From: DASUVM01 sp036378955
Lineage (GTDB): Bacteria > Patescibacteriota > Saccharimonadia > Saccharimonadales > Saccharimonadaceae
Reading direction: 5' to 3'
Assembly (NCBI GenBank): GCA_036378955.1
Contig: DASUVM010000003.1
Coordinates: forward strand, 124,001 to 188,000
Length of the DNA: 64,000 nt
Part shown: positions 16,414 through 25,190 of the stretch, piece after piece
Numbering within the stretch: the first letter of the stretch is position 1
Layout of the letters: each line of letters opens with the position of its first letter
The notes under the pieces: model-generated
What the model was told of the DNA's origin: nothing
What the model saw: the letters and a program-made list of their open reading frames with translations, nothing else
Databases searched by the model: none
Made by a program: the position numbers and the translations under genes

Positions 16414-17508
16414 TCATGTGTATACAAAGGCTGTGGCGAGCCCCCGAAGGCGCGTGAAGCAATGCTCCGCCGCACCTCTTTGTATTTCCTCATGTTCCGT
16501 ATGCATTGCTTTGGTTTTTCCTGGGCCCACAATGCAAACCGGTAGCCCCTGGCTGATGAAGGCGTTCATGTCAGTGGCGGCAGGAAAGGCACTCCTTTGA
16601 AGCTCAGGCCAAGAGGTAGCAAAGGCGTGGTCGAGTGGCTCAACCGACGGAGACTGCACCACACCGGCGTCTCTCATATTGTCAATCCGAAAATCCGTAC
16701 CAAACTTTTTGTTCAGTTTGGCAAACAGCGTGTCGAGCCGGCTTCCTGTCAGCGTTGTATTGGTGCGGATATCTACCCACACCTTCACTGCGCCAGTCAC
16801 GACATTGTCGGCACTATAGCCAGCCAGCCCGGTGAGGTTAACGGTAGCGACACCGAAACTATCACTCTTTTTCAACCAATTAGTTTGCACACGCTCGAGG
16901 GCTACCCCCAGGCGACAAGCTAGCTTTGGTGCGGTGAAGTGGCCAGAGAGGTTGGTCGCACCGTGATGCTGCGCACCCCTAATGGTTGCCCTAAACACAC
17001 CGCCGCCCTTATGACCGAAGGCAACATATTCGTTACCCGTTGGTTCAAGAATGAGCACTGCCTTGAACGTATAGTAGCCGCCAAAGTTCTGCACCCACCA
17101 GGCCGCTAGGTCGATCGACCCTTGGGCTGTTGTTTCCTCTTCTTTTGAAAAGAACAGCCAGATGTCACAGGGCGGCGGCGTAAAACGATAGGCCTGGGCC
17201 TTCATTAGCATCACCGCCAGGCCACCCTTCATGTCGGTGACACCGAGCCCCTCGAGCCGATCCCCTCGGGCTGTCAGCTCTAAGGCACCCGGCCAGTCAC
17301 CTGGCACGGTATCAAGGTGGCCATTGTAGATAAGTGTTCGCTGCGACACTTCACCCTTAATACGCACAGCAATGCTGCCGTTAATAGCAAAAACTTCGTG
17401 ACCCATTGCCTGACAAAGACGTGCAACATATATTGCCAACTTCTCTTCATGGCCACTTATTGAGGGAATTGCCACTATGTGCCTCATGAGTGTCTCTATG
17501 CTCAGCAC
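16414..17508 (-). CDS. M20-family metallopeptidase (DapE/ArgE-like)
   Basis: 364 residues from GTG 17508, chosen because GAGGAG lies exactly 7 nt upstream; in-frame ATGs at 17523, 17553 and 17586 lack any Shine-Dalgarno. The M20 dinuclear zinc site is visible: H64 in YNGHLDTVP, D92 in GVTDMKGG, the E123-E124 pair (catalytic base and ligand), and a late His in 'AMHTEHEE'. Such enzymes cleave N-acyl or dipeptide bonds (succinyl-diaminopimelate, acetylornithine, dipeptides). No lysine or arginine pathway gene is nearby, so scavenging peptides is the likelier role. Confidence 0.85.
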   Translation of the reverse strand: MLSIETLMRHIVAIPSISGHEEKLAIYVARLCQAMGHEVFAINGSIAVRIKGEVSQRTLIYNGHLDTVPGDWPGALELTARGDRLEGLGVTDMKGGLAVMLMKAQAYRFTPPPCDIWLFFSKEEETTAQGSIDLAAWWVQNFGGYYTFKAVLILEPTGNEYVAFGHKGGGVFRATIRGAQHHGATNLSGHFTAPKLACRLGVALERVQTNWLKKSDSFGVATVNLTGLAGYSADNVVTGAVKVWVDIRTNTTLTGSRLDTLFAKLNKKFGTDFRIDNMRDAGVVQSPSVEPLDHAFATSWPELQRSAFPAATDMNAFISQGLPVCIVGPGKTKAMHTEHEEIQRGAAEHCFTRLRGLATAFVYT

Positions 17509-17690
17509 CTTGCTACTCCTCATACAGTAGGGACGATCTTGCGATGTAGCCATAATATACACGGATGTTTCAACTTTAGCAATCATAAGTGTTAATAAGA
17601 GGCGGGCATGAGTATGTTAAGATCTTAAGGCTGGTCAAGCTAGCACAGCTCAACAGACAAGCCAGCAGTTCAAGCTACCTGGAGGAAGTT

Positions 17691-17912
17691 GTGGTTTTCG
17701 GCATGGAGCCATCTGGCCTGTGGATTCCTCATGAAGTATCGCCGCACCAAATAGATCAATTTAGCAAGAACACGCAGCGCCTCCAAAGCTGTTTCACACT
17801 TTGGACGAACGACCAATCAGTCGTGGCACTTTGCCCTGGCTGGGACGATTTTCTCATTTGGTTCGACCTTCAAAACCAGCCGGCGCGCACCGTGCCAGTC
17901 ATCACAATATGA
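17691..17912 (+). CDS. Small unknown protein coupled to a Nudix hydrolase
   Basis: 73 residues from GTG 17691, which has a perfect GGAGGAAG Shine-Dalgarno 5 nt upstream. The same frame is open back to GTG 17589 (107 residues) but without a ribosome site. The product is rich in Trp, Phe and Pro and has no recognised domain. Its TGA overlaps the ATG of the Nudix gene (ATGA, 17909-17912), so the two are translationally coupled and probably interact or act in sequence. Confidence 0.6.
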   Translation: MVFGMEPSGLWIPHEVSPHQIDQFSKNTQRLQSCFTLWTNDQSVVALCPGWDDFLIWFDLQNQPARTVPVITI

Positions 17913-18370
17913 CAATCCGCAAGCAGCCACACATTGTTTCAACGATTGATATTACGAATGAAAAAGGCGAGACGCTGCTCTTCAGGCACACTTTTCAACC
18001 CTACCTTCACCTTGTTGGTCTTCCGCAGGGGCGCTTACACTTTGAAGAGCGTGTTGCCCAAGCCGCCGAACGCGAGCTTTTTGAAAAGACAGGCCTAAAA
18101 GACATACCCCTTACGCACCGTGGCATTGTTTATATTTATGCCACCAAACAAGGTGAAGACATTAGCAGAATTGTCGCTAATGTCTTCACTGGCACTGTTA
18201 AAGATAGGCCCGAAGTAAACAGCGACGAGCGAAAAGGCAACGCCTATTGGGGCAAGCATAGTGAGCTTACCCCGCAAGAATGCATGCCAGGCTTTTTAGA
18301 AGTTAAGGCGCTGTTAGAGGGCAAACCATTCTTTTTTGCTGAAATCGATTGCGAAATGGCCACTAACTAA
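17909..18370 (+). CDS. Nudix hydrolase
   Basis: 153 residues from ATG 17909, chosen for the ATGA overlap; the frame is open to 17801. The Nudix box is near residues 41-63 (GRLHFEE ... REL-F-E-KTGL), with Lys replacing the last Glu of the REUxEExGU core. This may lower activity. It hydrolyses a nucleoside diphosphate linked to some moiety; the substrate is unknown. It belongs to a two-gene unit with the 73-residue protein upstream. Confidence 0.75.
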   Translation: MTIRKQPHIVSTIDITNEKGETLLFRHTFQPYLHLVGLPQGRLHFEERVAQAAERELFEKTGLKDIPLTHRGIVYIYATKQGEDISRIVANVFTGTVKDRPEVNSDERKGNAYWGKHSELTPQECMPGFLEVKALLEGKPFFFAEIDCEMATN

Positions 18371-18384
18371 CTTCATAAAGAGAT

Positions 18385-19935
18385 TCACCGTATCACAACA
18401 TCTGACGCCCGCACAAAGCCAACGCGCCCACCAAATTCAACTTGGTAATAAACGCTTTTACCCTTGAAGAGTGTGTGGTCATACGGATACGAAGCATCAA
18501 TTGCCCAGGCATAGAAATGATCATTTACCACTTGCTTGCTGATAAGCCGATATTTTTGCCCCGGCTGCATACGGTATGGCAGCGGATCAGCTGGTGCCAG
18601 GGTAGGAATCCAAAAAGATGACGGTGGTATGGCAAGCAGCTCGAGCGGATATGTCGCGAGCTCTGGGCTTGGCCGCCCATACACCGGCGCGCTCAAGCTA
18701 GCTTTAGGGGTAACATACTCTGTAGGCTCAGGTTGAGCTGCAGTTGGAGCATGCCACGGGCTATGAAACCAGCCAGTTGAGCCATTCACCCAAATTTTAT
18801 ACCAAACACCACCGTCACTGATGCGACGATCAGCCACCATAAACTTTTGCCCCCAAAACACACGGGCAGCGTTGTTTTTAATATCGGTCGTGCCTTGGCC
18901 GAGCACTGGGTCGGTAAAGAGCGGTGCATTCAAGTGCGGCTCGGTGCGCAGGTAAACAAAGCTGGCAGGCTGAGGCTGCGTTGGCGCGCAGCCGTTCTCG
19001 CCGGCTGAACAACCCGTTACTGGTGGTTTGTGTAACGACCACAGCGGGGCAATCATTACCTGTTTGCCGGTGACATTCCAGCTCGGCATAGTCGGTTTGC
19101 TTGTAATAAAATTCATGTATAAGCCCCAGTTCCAATAGGGCCCTGGGTCGGTGTGCATACTAGGTAATAGGCTGGCACGCGGGCCGGGCACGTTGTCGTG
19201 CCCAATAATATGATCGCGATCGCGCGGAATACTAAAGCGTTCAGTTAAATATTTCACTAGCTGCGCACTTGCTAGATACATTGCCGGCGTGTATTCGGTG
19301 GTTCCAAGTGCAGCATGGCCCTCGTGCTCAATACCAATGCTGTGCATGTTGTACCACCAGTTGCCGGCGTGCCATGGCAAGTCTTGGTTGCGCACCATCT
19401 GGTAAACAGTACCGTCTTTACAAACAACATATTGCGATGAAGCATAATGTGTGGGGTTACGAAAAGCATCAATAATATCCTCGCACGTTCCTTCGCCATC
19501 GTGAATAATGATCGAATCAATATTCATGTCGTGCGGCCGGTTAGCGACATCGTAGTTTCCGTAATCAACCGGGTTGCCGCCATTCGCCTGGTAGGCAGCC
19601 GGCGCTATGACGCAGCGAATAGTGGCTGGACATTCTGGCGCAATAGTGGGGGGCTGCACCGCAGCTGTAGCCCTCTGAAGGCTGGGCGGTGCTTGCCCTG
19701 CTCTTTCAGATTGTGTAGCCCCTCTGGCAGAAGTAACATTCGACTCGCTCACGGCACCGGCGGGTAACCCCGCTGGCATTAGCGCCAATAGCGCCGCGAT
19801 CACCCCGAGCACACCTCGCCGCCAGGGCGGCGACAGAGCCAGGCGCTTCTTAACTTTTAATGGTTGAAAGCTTAAGGTAATTAATGATTTCTTAAAGACT
19901 CTGCTACTCTTTCTGTGAGTGTTATTTAATTTCAT
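18385..19935 (-). CDS. Exported N-acetylmuramoyl-L-alanine amidase (amidase_2) with C-terminal SH3-like region
   Basis: 516 residues. A long basic N-region leads into a hydrophobic signal/anchor (about 40-62). The amidase_2/PGRP domain spans about 115-290, with IIIHDG, IGIEHEGH, HIIGHDNVPG and HTDPGPYW marking the zinc and catalytic positions. The C-terminal 200 residues contain repeated short beta segments around 'WYKIWVNGSTGWFHS' and 'VEFGGRVGFVRASDV', as in SH3b-type wall-binding domains. It should cleave peptidoglycan stem peptides outside the membrane, in own-wall remodelling or against the host wall. A TATAAT 6 nt before the ATG suggests a leaderless mRNA. Confidence 0.85.
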   Translation of the reverse strand: MKLNNTHRKSSRVFKKSLITLSFQPLKVKKRLALSPPWRRGVLGVIAALLALMPAGLPAGAVSESNVTSARGATQSERAGQAPPSLQRATAAVQPPTIAPECPATIRCVIAPAAYQANGGNPVDYGNYDVANRPHDMNIDSIIIHDGEGTCEDIIDAFRNPTHYASSQYVVCKDGTVYQMVRNQDLPWHAGNWWYNMHSIGIEHEGHAALGTTEYTPAMYLASAQLVKYLTERFSIPRDRDHIIGHDNVPGPRASLLPSMHTDPGPYWNWGLYMNFITSKPTMPSWNVTGKQVMIAPLWSLHKPPVTGCSAGENGCAPTQPQPASFVYLRTEPHLNAPLFTDPVLGQGTTDIKNNAARVFWGQKFMVADRRISDGGVWYKIWVNGSTGWFHSPWHAPTAAQPEPTEYVTPKASLSAPVYGRPSPELATYPLELLAIPPSSFWIPTLAPADPLPYRMQPGQKYRLISKQVVNDHFYAWAIDASYPYDHTLFKGKSVYYQVEFGGRVGFVRASDVVIR

Positions 19936-19941
19936 AAGGTC

Positions 19942-19947
19942 ATTATA
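19942..19947 (-). promoter_or_regulatory. -10 box for leaderless amidase mRNA
   Basis: TATAAT on the minus strand, 6 nt before the ATG at 19935; no Shine-Dalgarno fits in between. Confidence 0.6.
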
Positions 19948-20037
19948 ACGGTCATGGTAATTTGAGCAAAACGTCGTGAAGCCGCATACTCTTCAAGTTG
20001 CAAAGAGTAGAAGCAACGCTATCATAAAAACAAAGAG

Positions 20038-20067
20038 TTGACTCGAAGCAGCTTGGTGCGCTATGGT
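20038..20067 (+). promoter_or_regulatory. Sigma-70-type promoter of the unknown cassette at 20119
   Basis: TTGACT (20038-20043), 18 bp, TATGGT (20062-20067). The leader runs about 45 nt to the AAGGAG Shine-Dalgarno (20107-20112). Confidence 0.6.
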
Positions 20068-20118
20068 AATGCACGTTCACAGATGAACAATATCTTCGCT
20101 CAAAAGAAGGAGATTACA

Positions 20119-20967
20119 TTGAACCTCGCCAGTCGGGGTATCGAGATGGGCGAGCTGTCTCTTTGGCGTCGTATATTTGCCTTTCCGGCAGCCACCTGCT
20201 GTGCCGAAAAACACCGCGGCCGACTCGATTTGCGCACACCCGTGCACATCACCAAGGCTGACACTCGAAGCGGCTTGGTTGATCTGCGCTCATTGCTGCT
20301 CAGCTGTTCTGATGCACTCAAGGGTAGCGAGCACGCCGAAGAACAAGCGCATGGCGTTTTCAAGATACTCGAAGTGTTGCCATTGCCCGCCGACAAGTTG
20401 CACGCAGCAACCGCTGCCCAGCTGCTGCTTGAAACTGAAAAATACATCCGGCCACTCTGTTTCGGGTTTGGCGAGCCGCGCTTGCCGCTCGACGATAACG
20501 AGATCGAGCTCGATCCCAGCTGCAAACCAACCGTGCAGATCGATTTTGAATCACTAATGGTGTTCGACATCACAGCAAAAGTGCCCGATGAATGCGTCAT
20601 TGATCTCAGCATCAGCTACCCCGACTACCCCCATAGTGACAGGCGGCCGATTGACGAGATCGATACTTTTTTGACAGCACTCTACGCCCAATATCGCGGT
20701 GCCCGCGCTGCCGATCGAAACTTCATAGATTCAGGCGAAATGAGGCACTGGGTAAGAGACCCTCAGCGGGTAATGCCAGAGCATTGGGGTTCAGCCGTTT
20801 TCGAAGGCTGGAAATATGTGCGCATTGGCGGCGGCTACAACTTCGAGAAGTCGTGGCTCCAGTTGGCTCAAGGCATAGGGAGCAATGACATCGACCGTTG
20901 CCTGCATCCTGTGCTGGAAGAATTCCGAAGGCAGCTCGTTAAACGAGTTCCCAGCCTGTGTAGCTGA
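20119..20967 (+). CDS. Cassette protein of unknown function (282 residues)
   Basis: The start is TTG 20119, because AAGGAG sits 6 nt upstream and a promoter lies at 20038-20067; the longer frame from 20038 would begin inside the -35 box. No signal peptide or membrane helix. An Arg/Trp-containing N-terminus is followed by helices with many Leu, Asp and Glu, and a Gly/Tyr segment 'WKYVRIGGGYNFEKSW' near the end. I recognise no family. It is monocistronic with its own terminator. Confidence 0.65.
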   Translation: MNLASRGIEMGELSLWRRIFAFPAATCCAEKHRGRLDLRTPVHITKADTRSGLVDLRSLLLSCSDALKGSEHAEEQAHGVFKILEVLPLPADKLHAATAAQLLLETEKYIRPLCFGFGEPRLPLDDNEIELDPSCKPTVQIDFESLMVFDITAKVPDECVIDLSISYPDYPHSDRRPIDEIDTFLTALYAQYRGARAADRNFIDSGEMRHWVRDPQRVMPEHWGSAVFEGWKYVRIGGGYNFEKSWLQLAQGIGSNDIDRCLHPVLEEFRRQLVKRVPSLCS

Positions 20968-20987
20968 TGGCCCATGTTTCATCTGTG

Positions 20988-21023
20988 AATCGGCCCTTCA
21001 AGCAGAAGGGCCGATTTGCTTTT
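20988..21023 (+). terminator. Terminator of the 20119 cassette
   Basis: AATCGGCCCTTC / GAAGGGCCGATT perfect 12-bp stem, then TGCTTTT. Confidence 0.9.
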
Positions 21024-21040
21024 CGCGCTACCCTACAAAG

Positions 21041-21212
21041 TCAATTAAACTCAATTTGTTCAAGCCGAGGGACGAAATTGAGGCCCTTCACAAACCGATA
21101 CGAATTAAGCTGCGATTGCGGGTCATCTGGGAAGAGGTCTTTCATTGTGTTATAAAAAACAATCCGGGCCACGTTTGCATACGACACGCATAATATATTC
21201 TTTGTCGGGCAT
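21041..21212 (-). pseudogene. Small gene interrupted by a one-base shift in a T6 run
   Basis: From ATG 21212 the frame reads about 20 codons and stops. Removing one T from the T6 run (A6 at 21154-21159 on the plus strand) yields a continuous 56-residue protein ending at 21041 with a coherent second half (MKDLFPDDPQSQLNSYRF...). A TATAGT with TGn extension lies 7 nt before the ATG, matching the leaderless promoter style of this genome. It may be a decayed gene, phase-variable, or an assembly error. The family is unknown. Confidence 0.4.
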
Positions 21213-21253
21213 ATATAAAACTATAGCAAAACACAATCTATATGAGTCTCAAG

Positions 21254-22030
21254 TTACACCTTACCCGTCACCTCTTTCAGCACAGCCGCCAAAATATCTC
21301 GGCGCACAGCAAGGCGGGCATCTAACCCGCCGCCGTAATTGACGTCGTGCACCGTTTTTTGCTTCACAAGGTTATCACCAATTACCAAAACCGCCGCCGA
21401 ACGCCGCTCAAAATGGTTTGAGACTGCGAATATTGTCGATGCCTCCATTTCAACACCATAATAGCCTTCAGCCGACCACTGCTGGATATCTTCCCAGGTT
21501 TCTGCCATCATAGCTTGGCATGTCATTGTGGGGCCGTGCCATACCTTATGGGTTTGACTCAGCGATTTTATCAGCTTCTGGTTAAGCTGTTCGTTCGAAT
21601 TATGACGATGATTCTGGTTAGGTTCATACATTCGGGTAATGCTCTCGTTGGCATAGGCATAGGTTGGCACTATAATATCAGGGGTATCCGCCTCGGCAAA
21701 TAAACCCCCGCATTGACCGATAACAACATTGGTCTGGCTTCCGAACAAACAGGCCAGATGCACCCATTCGCTTAATATCGTGCCGCCATAGGCAATGGTA
21801 AACCAATAGATTTTACCTTCAATCGTTAGTTCTATAATCGGAGCAAAATATGGGCTATCGTTCACTTTACCGTAGCTGATATGCTTTACACCAAATTCTG
21901 CAAGCACTTCTTTTAGCTGCGCGTAAGGCCCGGGGTGGAATGTGCCCACAATAATAAACCCGTGCACCGTATAATCGTGCGGCAAATTATGGTGTTTTTT
22001 ATAGTCGACAGCAGAAAAAGTTTTATACAT
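21254..22030 (-). CDS. Nucleoside phosphorylase (PNP/UDP family)
   Basis: 258 residues of the PNP_UDP_1 fold. Supporting segments are the phosphate-binding 'YGGTILSEWVHLACLFG' region, the 'VIGQCGGL' strand, and 'GYYGVEMEASTIFAVSNHF', which contains the ribose-contacting MEA and the typical active-site helix. It cleaves a purine or uridine nucleoside with phosphate, releasing base and ribose-1-phosphate for salvage, which a nucleotide-auxotrophic CPR cell needs. It begins 3 nt after the GDPD gene, so the two form an operon. Confidence 0.85.
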   Translation of the reverse strand: MYKTFSAVDYKKHHNLPHDYTVHGFIIVGTFHPGPYAQLKEVLAEFGVKHISYGKVNDSPYFAPIIELTIEGKIYWFTIAYGGTILSEWVHLACLFGSQTNVVIGQCGGLFAEADTPDIIVPTYAYANESITRMYEPNQNHRHNSNEQLNQKLIKSLSQTHKVWHGPTMTCQAMMAETWEDIQQWSAEGYYGVEMEASTIFAVSNHFERRSAAVLVIGDNLVKQKTVHDVNYGGGLDARLAVRRDILAAVLKEVTGKV

Positions 22031-22033
22031 ATA

Positions 22034-22726
22034 TCAAGCTAAAAGATATGCCCTTACTTTATCAGGATAATTTGTAAATATGCCATCCACTTCAAGAGCT
22101 TGCATGCGATGCACCTCGCGTTTGTCATTAACAGTAAATACAAACACCTTTAGGCCGCGTGCTTTGGCGTCAATAACAAGCTCGGCGGTAATAAATTCAG
22201 AACTAAAGTTTGCCGAATAGGCATGTAGTTTGCTGGCGAAAGCCGCGTAATCTATCGGAATACCGACAATAAGTGCGCTAATGCGGATATCTGGCATCAC
22301 ACTGCTAAAGGCCGCCAATTCAACATGGTTAAATGAAGAAACGATAAACTGTTCGTTCGCCCAGCCTTTTTGCTTGTATTGGTCGATAACGTTTGCAACC
22401 GGGCGAGCTGTTCCCGTGCCCTTTAGCTCAATATTAACAGGCACTCGCTTATCTACCAGGTTAAGCACCTCTTGTAAAGTGGGGATCATCTGGCCCTTGC
22501 CCGCATCGAGCTTTCTCAGCTGCTCAAAACTATAGTCGGTCACGTACCCCTGAGCGTTCGTTGTGCGATCAACCGTATCATCATGAATCACTACAAGTTC
22601 CCCCGTTTGTAGAGCATACACATCTAGCTCAATCGCATCAACACCCAGCTCGAGCGCTTTTTTAAACGAGGCGAGCGTGTTTTCTGGCTCATAACCACAG
22701 GCACCGCGATGACCAATTATCTGCAT
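22034..22726 (-). CDS. Glycerophosphodiester phosphodiesterase
   Basis: 230 residues with the complete GDPD signature: IGHRGACGYEPENTLASF at the N-terminus (catalytic His-Arg), ELDVYALQTGELVVIHDDTVDRTT (metal Glu-Asp and second His), and ELKGTG. It hydrolyses glycerophosphodiesters to glycerol-3-phosphate and an alcohol, so it would recycle host or own lipid head groups. There is no signal peptide, so it acts in the cytoplasm. The Shine-Dalgarno GAAGGAAC precedes the ATG. It is the first gene of the operon with the nucleoside phosphorylase. Confidence 0.9.
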   Translation of the reverse strand: MQIIGHRGACGYEPENTLASFKKALELGVDAIELDVYALQTGELVVIHDDTVDRTTNAQGYVTDYSFEQLRKLDAGKGQMIPTLQEVLNLVDKRVPVNIELKGTGTARPVANVIDQYKQKGWANEQFIVSSFNHVELAAFSSVMPDIRISALIVGIPIDYAAFASKLHAYSANFSSEFITAELVIDAKARGLKVFVFTVNDKREVHRMQALEVDGIFTNYPDKVRAYLLA

Positions 22727-22928
22727 GTTATAGCTGTTCCTTCAACATCGTTTCCATGCTTTCAAGAAACCACGCATTATAATTTATAAACTCCCATTTT
22801 GCCTATAAGTGGCTGGAGCGCGTTGAGCCCTTTGTTTTTCATAGTTTAATCATAGCAAAAAAGATTTCTGCAATCGAACTGGCCGGGTTTATTCGAAAAC
22901 TGAAGCTCGGGGTTCATCCGGGCTAAGC

Positions 22929-23678
22929 TTACGGTTTCTTGGCCACAAATAGTACGAATTGTGGGAAGTTGCTGAACCTTTCATAGTAATACCTATCTAC
23001 ATTCTTGCATTCTTCTATAGCCTTCGTCTCTACAAAGTCTGATACATCAAAACCTGTTTGCCGCAATAGGCCAAAATGCATACTCGGCGGACCAACCCAA
23101 AACCGTAAGGTCTCACCGCTTGGAAAAGTCTCATCATATTCCCTGAAGCCAGAGTAGTTGCCATAAAGTCGAGGAGGATCGGCGTTTTCTGTATAGCCCA
23201 TAAGCTTTGTTTGTTTGCCGTCAACGTCGACTCGCTCAGAGGCCCACCGCACCGGGTGGCCAATTGAAAATTGAAGCGCACCGCCTGGTTTTAAGATCCG
23301 AAATACCTCTTTGTATACATCTATCGGATGAGCAGAGTAGTGAATCGTTAGGCTACTGTATACGAAATTGAACGTTTCATCTTCAAAATCAAGCTCATGC
23401 ATGTCTGCAACACTAAAATTGTGGCCAGGGTATGTCTTATTCGCAAGCCGAACAGATTCTTTTGACAAATCAATGCCTATCATAGATGTTGCACCGAACT
23501 CTTCAAGGAGCAGTGATTCTTCGCCCGTGCCGCAGCCTAACATTAGAACTTTCTTGCCCGTAAGATCTGGCAATAATTTTCTCATTGCTGGCTTTTCAAC
23601 AAAACGGTGCGGCAGTTTTTCGCCTTTTTTCAATTCTTGCTGGCGTTGAGCGGCAAACTTATCATAGTCATTTACCAT
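22929..23678 (-). CDS. Class I SAM-dependent methyltransferase
   Basis: 249 residues. Motif I is 'VLMLGCGTGEESLLLEEFGA' near 44-63, followed by 'IGIDLSKESV' and 'ADMHELDFED' and a 'LKPGGALQFSIGHPV' post-motif, typical of the UbiE/Methyltransf_11 group. The substrate is unknown. A TGG-TATTCT extended -10 lies 6 nt before the ATG, so the mRNA is probably leaderless. Confidence 0.85.
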   Translation of the reverse strand: MVNDYDKFAAQRQQELKKGEKLPHRFVEKPAMRKLLPDLTGKKVLMLGCGTGEESLLLEEFGATSMIGIDLSKESVRLANKTYPGHNFSVADMHELDFEDETFNFVYSSLTIHYSAHPIDVYKEVFRILKPGGALQFSIGHPVRWASERVDVDGKQTKLMGYTENADPPRLYGNYSGFREYDETFPSGETLRFWVGPPSMHFGLLRQTGFDVSDFVETKAIEECKNVDRYYYERFSNFPQFVLFVAKKP

Positions 23679-23684
23679 GAAATA

Positions 23685-23690
23685 AGAATA
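23685..23690 (-). promoter_or_regulatory. Extended -10 for leaderless methyltransferase mRNA
   Basis: TGG-TATTCT, 6 nt before the ATG at 23678. Confidence 0.55.
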
Positions 23691-23776
23691 CCAAACAAAA
23701 GTACACGCGAGAACGAAACTATGTAAAACACTCGTGTTTGAACCAAAAACTGAGTAGAAAACACCCGGCTATATTT

Positions 23777-24331
23777 TTACCGCAAATCACGCAGTCTATC
23801 CCCAGCATTAAACCAACAATGTGCAGCGACTATCGCATCGTCACGCGGATCGTGTTTTGTAAAGTTATTGCCCTGGCCCGCAAATGCAATGCGATTAACA
23901 TCAGGGTCTATGCCTGCATCCAAAAGCCTGGTACCGAGCTCGTGCAAGGGGTACGGGCCGGCATATTCCCTTCTATCCAGATCTAGCGCCTGGGCTGCCG
24001 CAAAAAGCGTGCCTTCTACAGGTGCACCAAAATCGGCTACGGCAATAGCACGATTACCGCCATGGTCCATCCAGAAATCCCAGAATGCATTCAACATATC
24101 CTCTCGTGATACATATTCTGGTAGATGCACATACGGCACAACCTGCTCCTCAACGAACTTATTTACCTTTAGGGCTGCCGGGTCAACCATTCCGGCAAAT
24201 TCTTCTACAACAACTCGATCAGGCCGCATTACTACTGCACCCACTGCCCAGTGCCCGAGTAAAGTTGGCTCAACCAGGCGAGTCCGCTCGGCGTCAAACG
24301 AAAATATATTAGGGTTAGCTTCAATGCTCAT
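23777..24331 (-). CDS. DEDDh 3'-5' exonuclease-like protein
   Basis: 184 residues. The pattern of the DEDDh (DnaQ-like) family is visible: 'FSFDAERTRL' as ExoI (D-x-E), 'AVADFGAPVEGTLFAAA' as ExoII, and 'KHDPRDDAIVAAHCW' as ExoIII (H-x4-D). It is a stand-alone proofreading or RNA-trimming-type domain; the substrate is unknown. The Shine-Dalgarno AAGGA lies about 9 nt before the ATG. Assignment is by motif spacing only; the N-terminal motif is the weakest. Confidence 0.6.
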   Translation of the reverse strand: MSIEANPNIFSFDAERTRLVEPTLLGHWAVGAVVMRPDRVVVEEFAGMVDPAALKVNKFVEEQVVPYVHLPEYVSREDMLNAFWDFWMDHGGNRAIAVADFGAPVEGTLFAAAQALDLDRREYAGPYPLHELGTRLLDAGIDPDVNRIAFAGQGNNFTKHDPRDDAIVAAHCWFNAGDRLRDLR

Positions 24332-24396
24332 TCTGTAATTCCTTCATTACAAAACAAGCATAGGTGCGCTAATCGCAAAAGTAAGTAAATATGTTT

Positions 24397-25113
24397 TTAC
24401 TTACAATTCATCAAGAAGTTCTCGTGCGGGTTAATGAACGGTAGGCGCTCGAATAAGAGCGGTATAAATTCGCTTCGTTTAAAGCTTGGAATATCACGGG
24501 TAATGCTGCCGACACTTACCCACTCGGTTGTAAAGAGCGGATGCTCCAGCGGGGTTGTTTTTTCAGAATTGGTTTTTACACAAAAGATATAAGATAGAAC
24601 ATGTGTGACGAACCCGTCACTCGCCGTATGAATTACATCGGCAACTGTGACTGGTTCTGCCTTCAATATATGATCTTCGCTAAATAACTCTGTAAGTATA
24701 CGTGCTACGTTATCTGCCAAAGGCAAGCCGTGCCGATATATATTACCGGGTAATAAATAATCATTAAGGTGATCTTTTAGACTACCTCTTCGCTTTGCCA
24801 CAAGGATATTTTGAGTCGCGTCTTCAATAATAAACTGCACGAGCGGGCGGGGCGTAAGTGGCGCAAGATCAAGTGAACTATCGACATAATTTACCCACCT
24901 TGCACCTTTAACGGTCAAGCTAAAGCCATCTTCTTGCTTTTGAATAAGACCGCGATTTATGAGTTTATTGGCATGGTACATAAACAAGCTATTTTCAATT
25001 CCATCATCTTTGAGGTTGCTAAAGCGGATCGGTTTATCTGATGTCATCAATCTAGTGAGTATTTCGGACTGCAAAAAGTGATCAACTGGCTTATATAAAG
25101 AATCTTTTGGCAT
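24397..25113 (-). CDS. Winged-HTH plus Nudix-like domain protein
   Basis: 238 residues from ATG 25113, where a TATTAT sits 6 nt upstream (leaderless). Residues 10-75 form a winged HTH ('FMYHANKLINRGLIQKQEDGFSLTVKGARWVNYVD'-like). Residues 85-215 follow a Nudix fold with a degenerate box ('LPGNIYRHGLPLADNVARILTELF') lacking the catalytic Glu pair, so it probably binds rather than hydrolyses its ligand. Nudix-related transcription regulators such as NrtR have the reverse order, Nudix then wHTH. A ligand-sensing regulator is the best guess. Confidence 0.6.
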   Translation of the reverse strand: MPKDSLYKPVDHFLQSEILTRLMTSDKPIRFSNLKDDGIENSLFMYHANKLINRGLIQKQEDGFSLTVKGARWVNYVDSSLDLAPLTPRPLVQFIIEDATQNILVAKRRGSLKDHLNDYLLPGNIYRHGLPLADNVARILTELFSEDHILKAEPVTVADVIHTASDGFVTHVLSYIFCVKTNSEKTTPLEHPLFTTEWVSVGSITRDIPSFKRSEFIPLLFERLPFINPHENFLMNCK

Positions 25114-25119
25114 AAGGCA

Positions 25120-25125
25120 ATAATA
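25120..25125 (-). promoter_or_regulatory. -10 box for leaderless wHTH-Nudix mRNA
   Basis: TATTAT on the minus strand, 6 nt before the ATG at 25113. Confidence 0.5.
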
Positions 25126-25190
25126 AAACAAAAGGCCGGCGGCTTAACACATTCTTCCATTTTTTAAGGGCCACGTCTTCTGAGTCGATA

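Noticed and set aside
20100..20612. 170-codon frame antisense to the 20119 cassette
   Set aside because: Ser-rich shadow. The plus-strand gene has promoter, Shine-Dalgarno and terminator.
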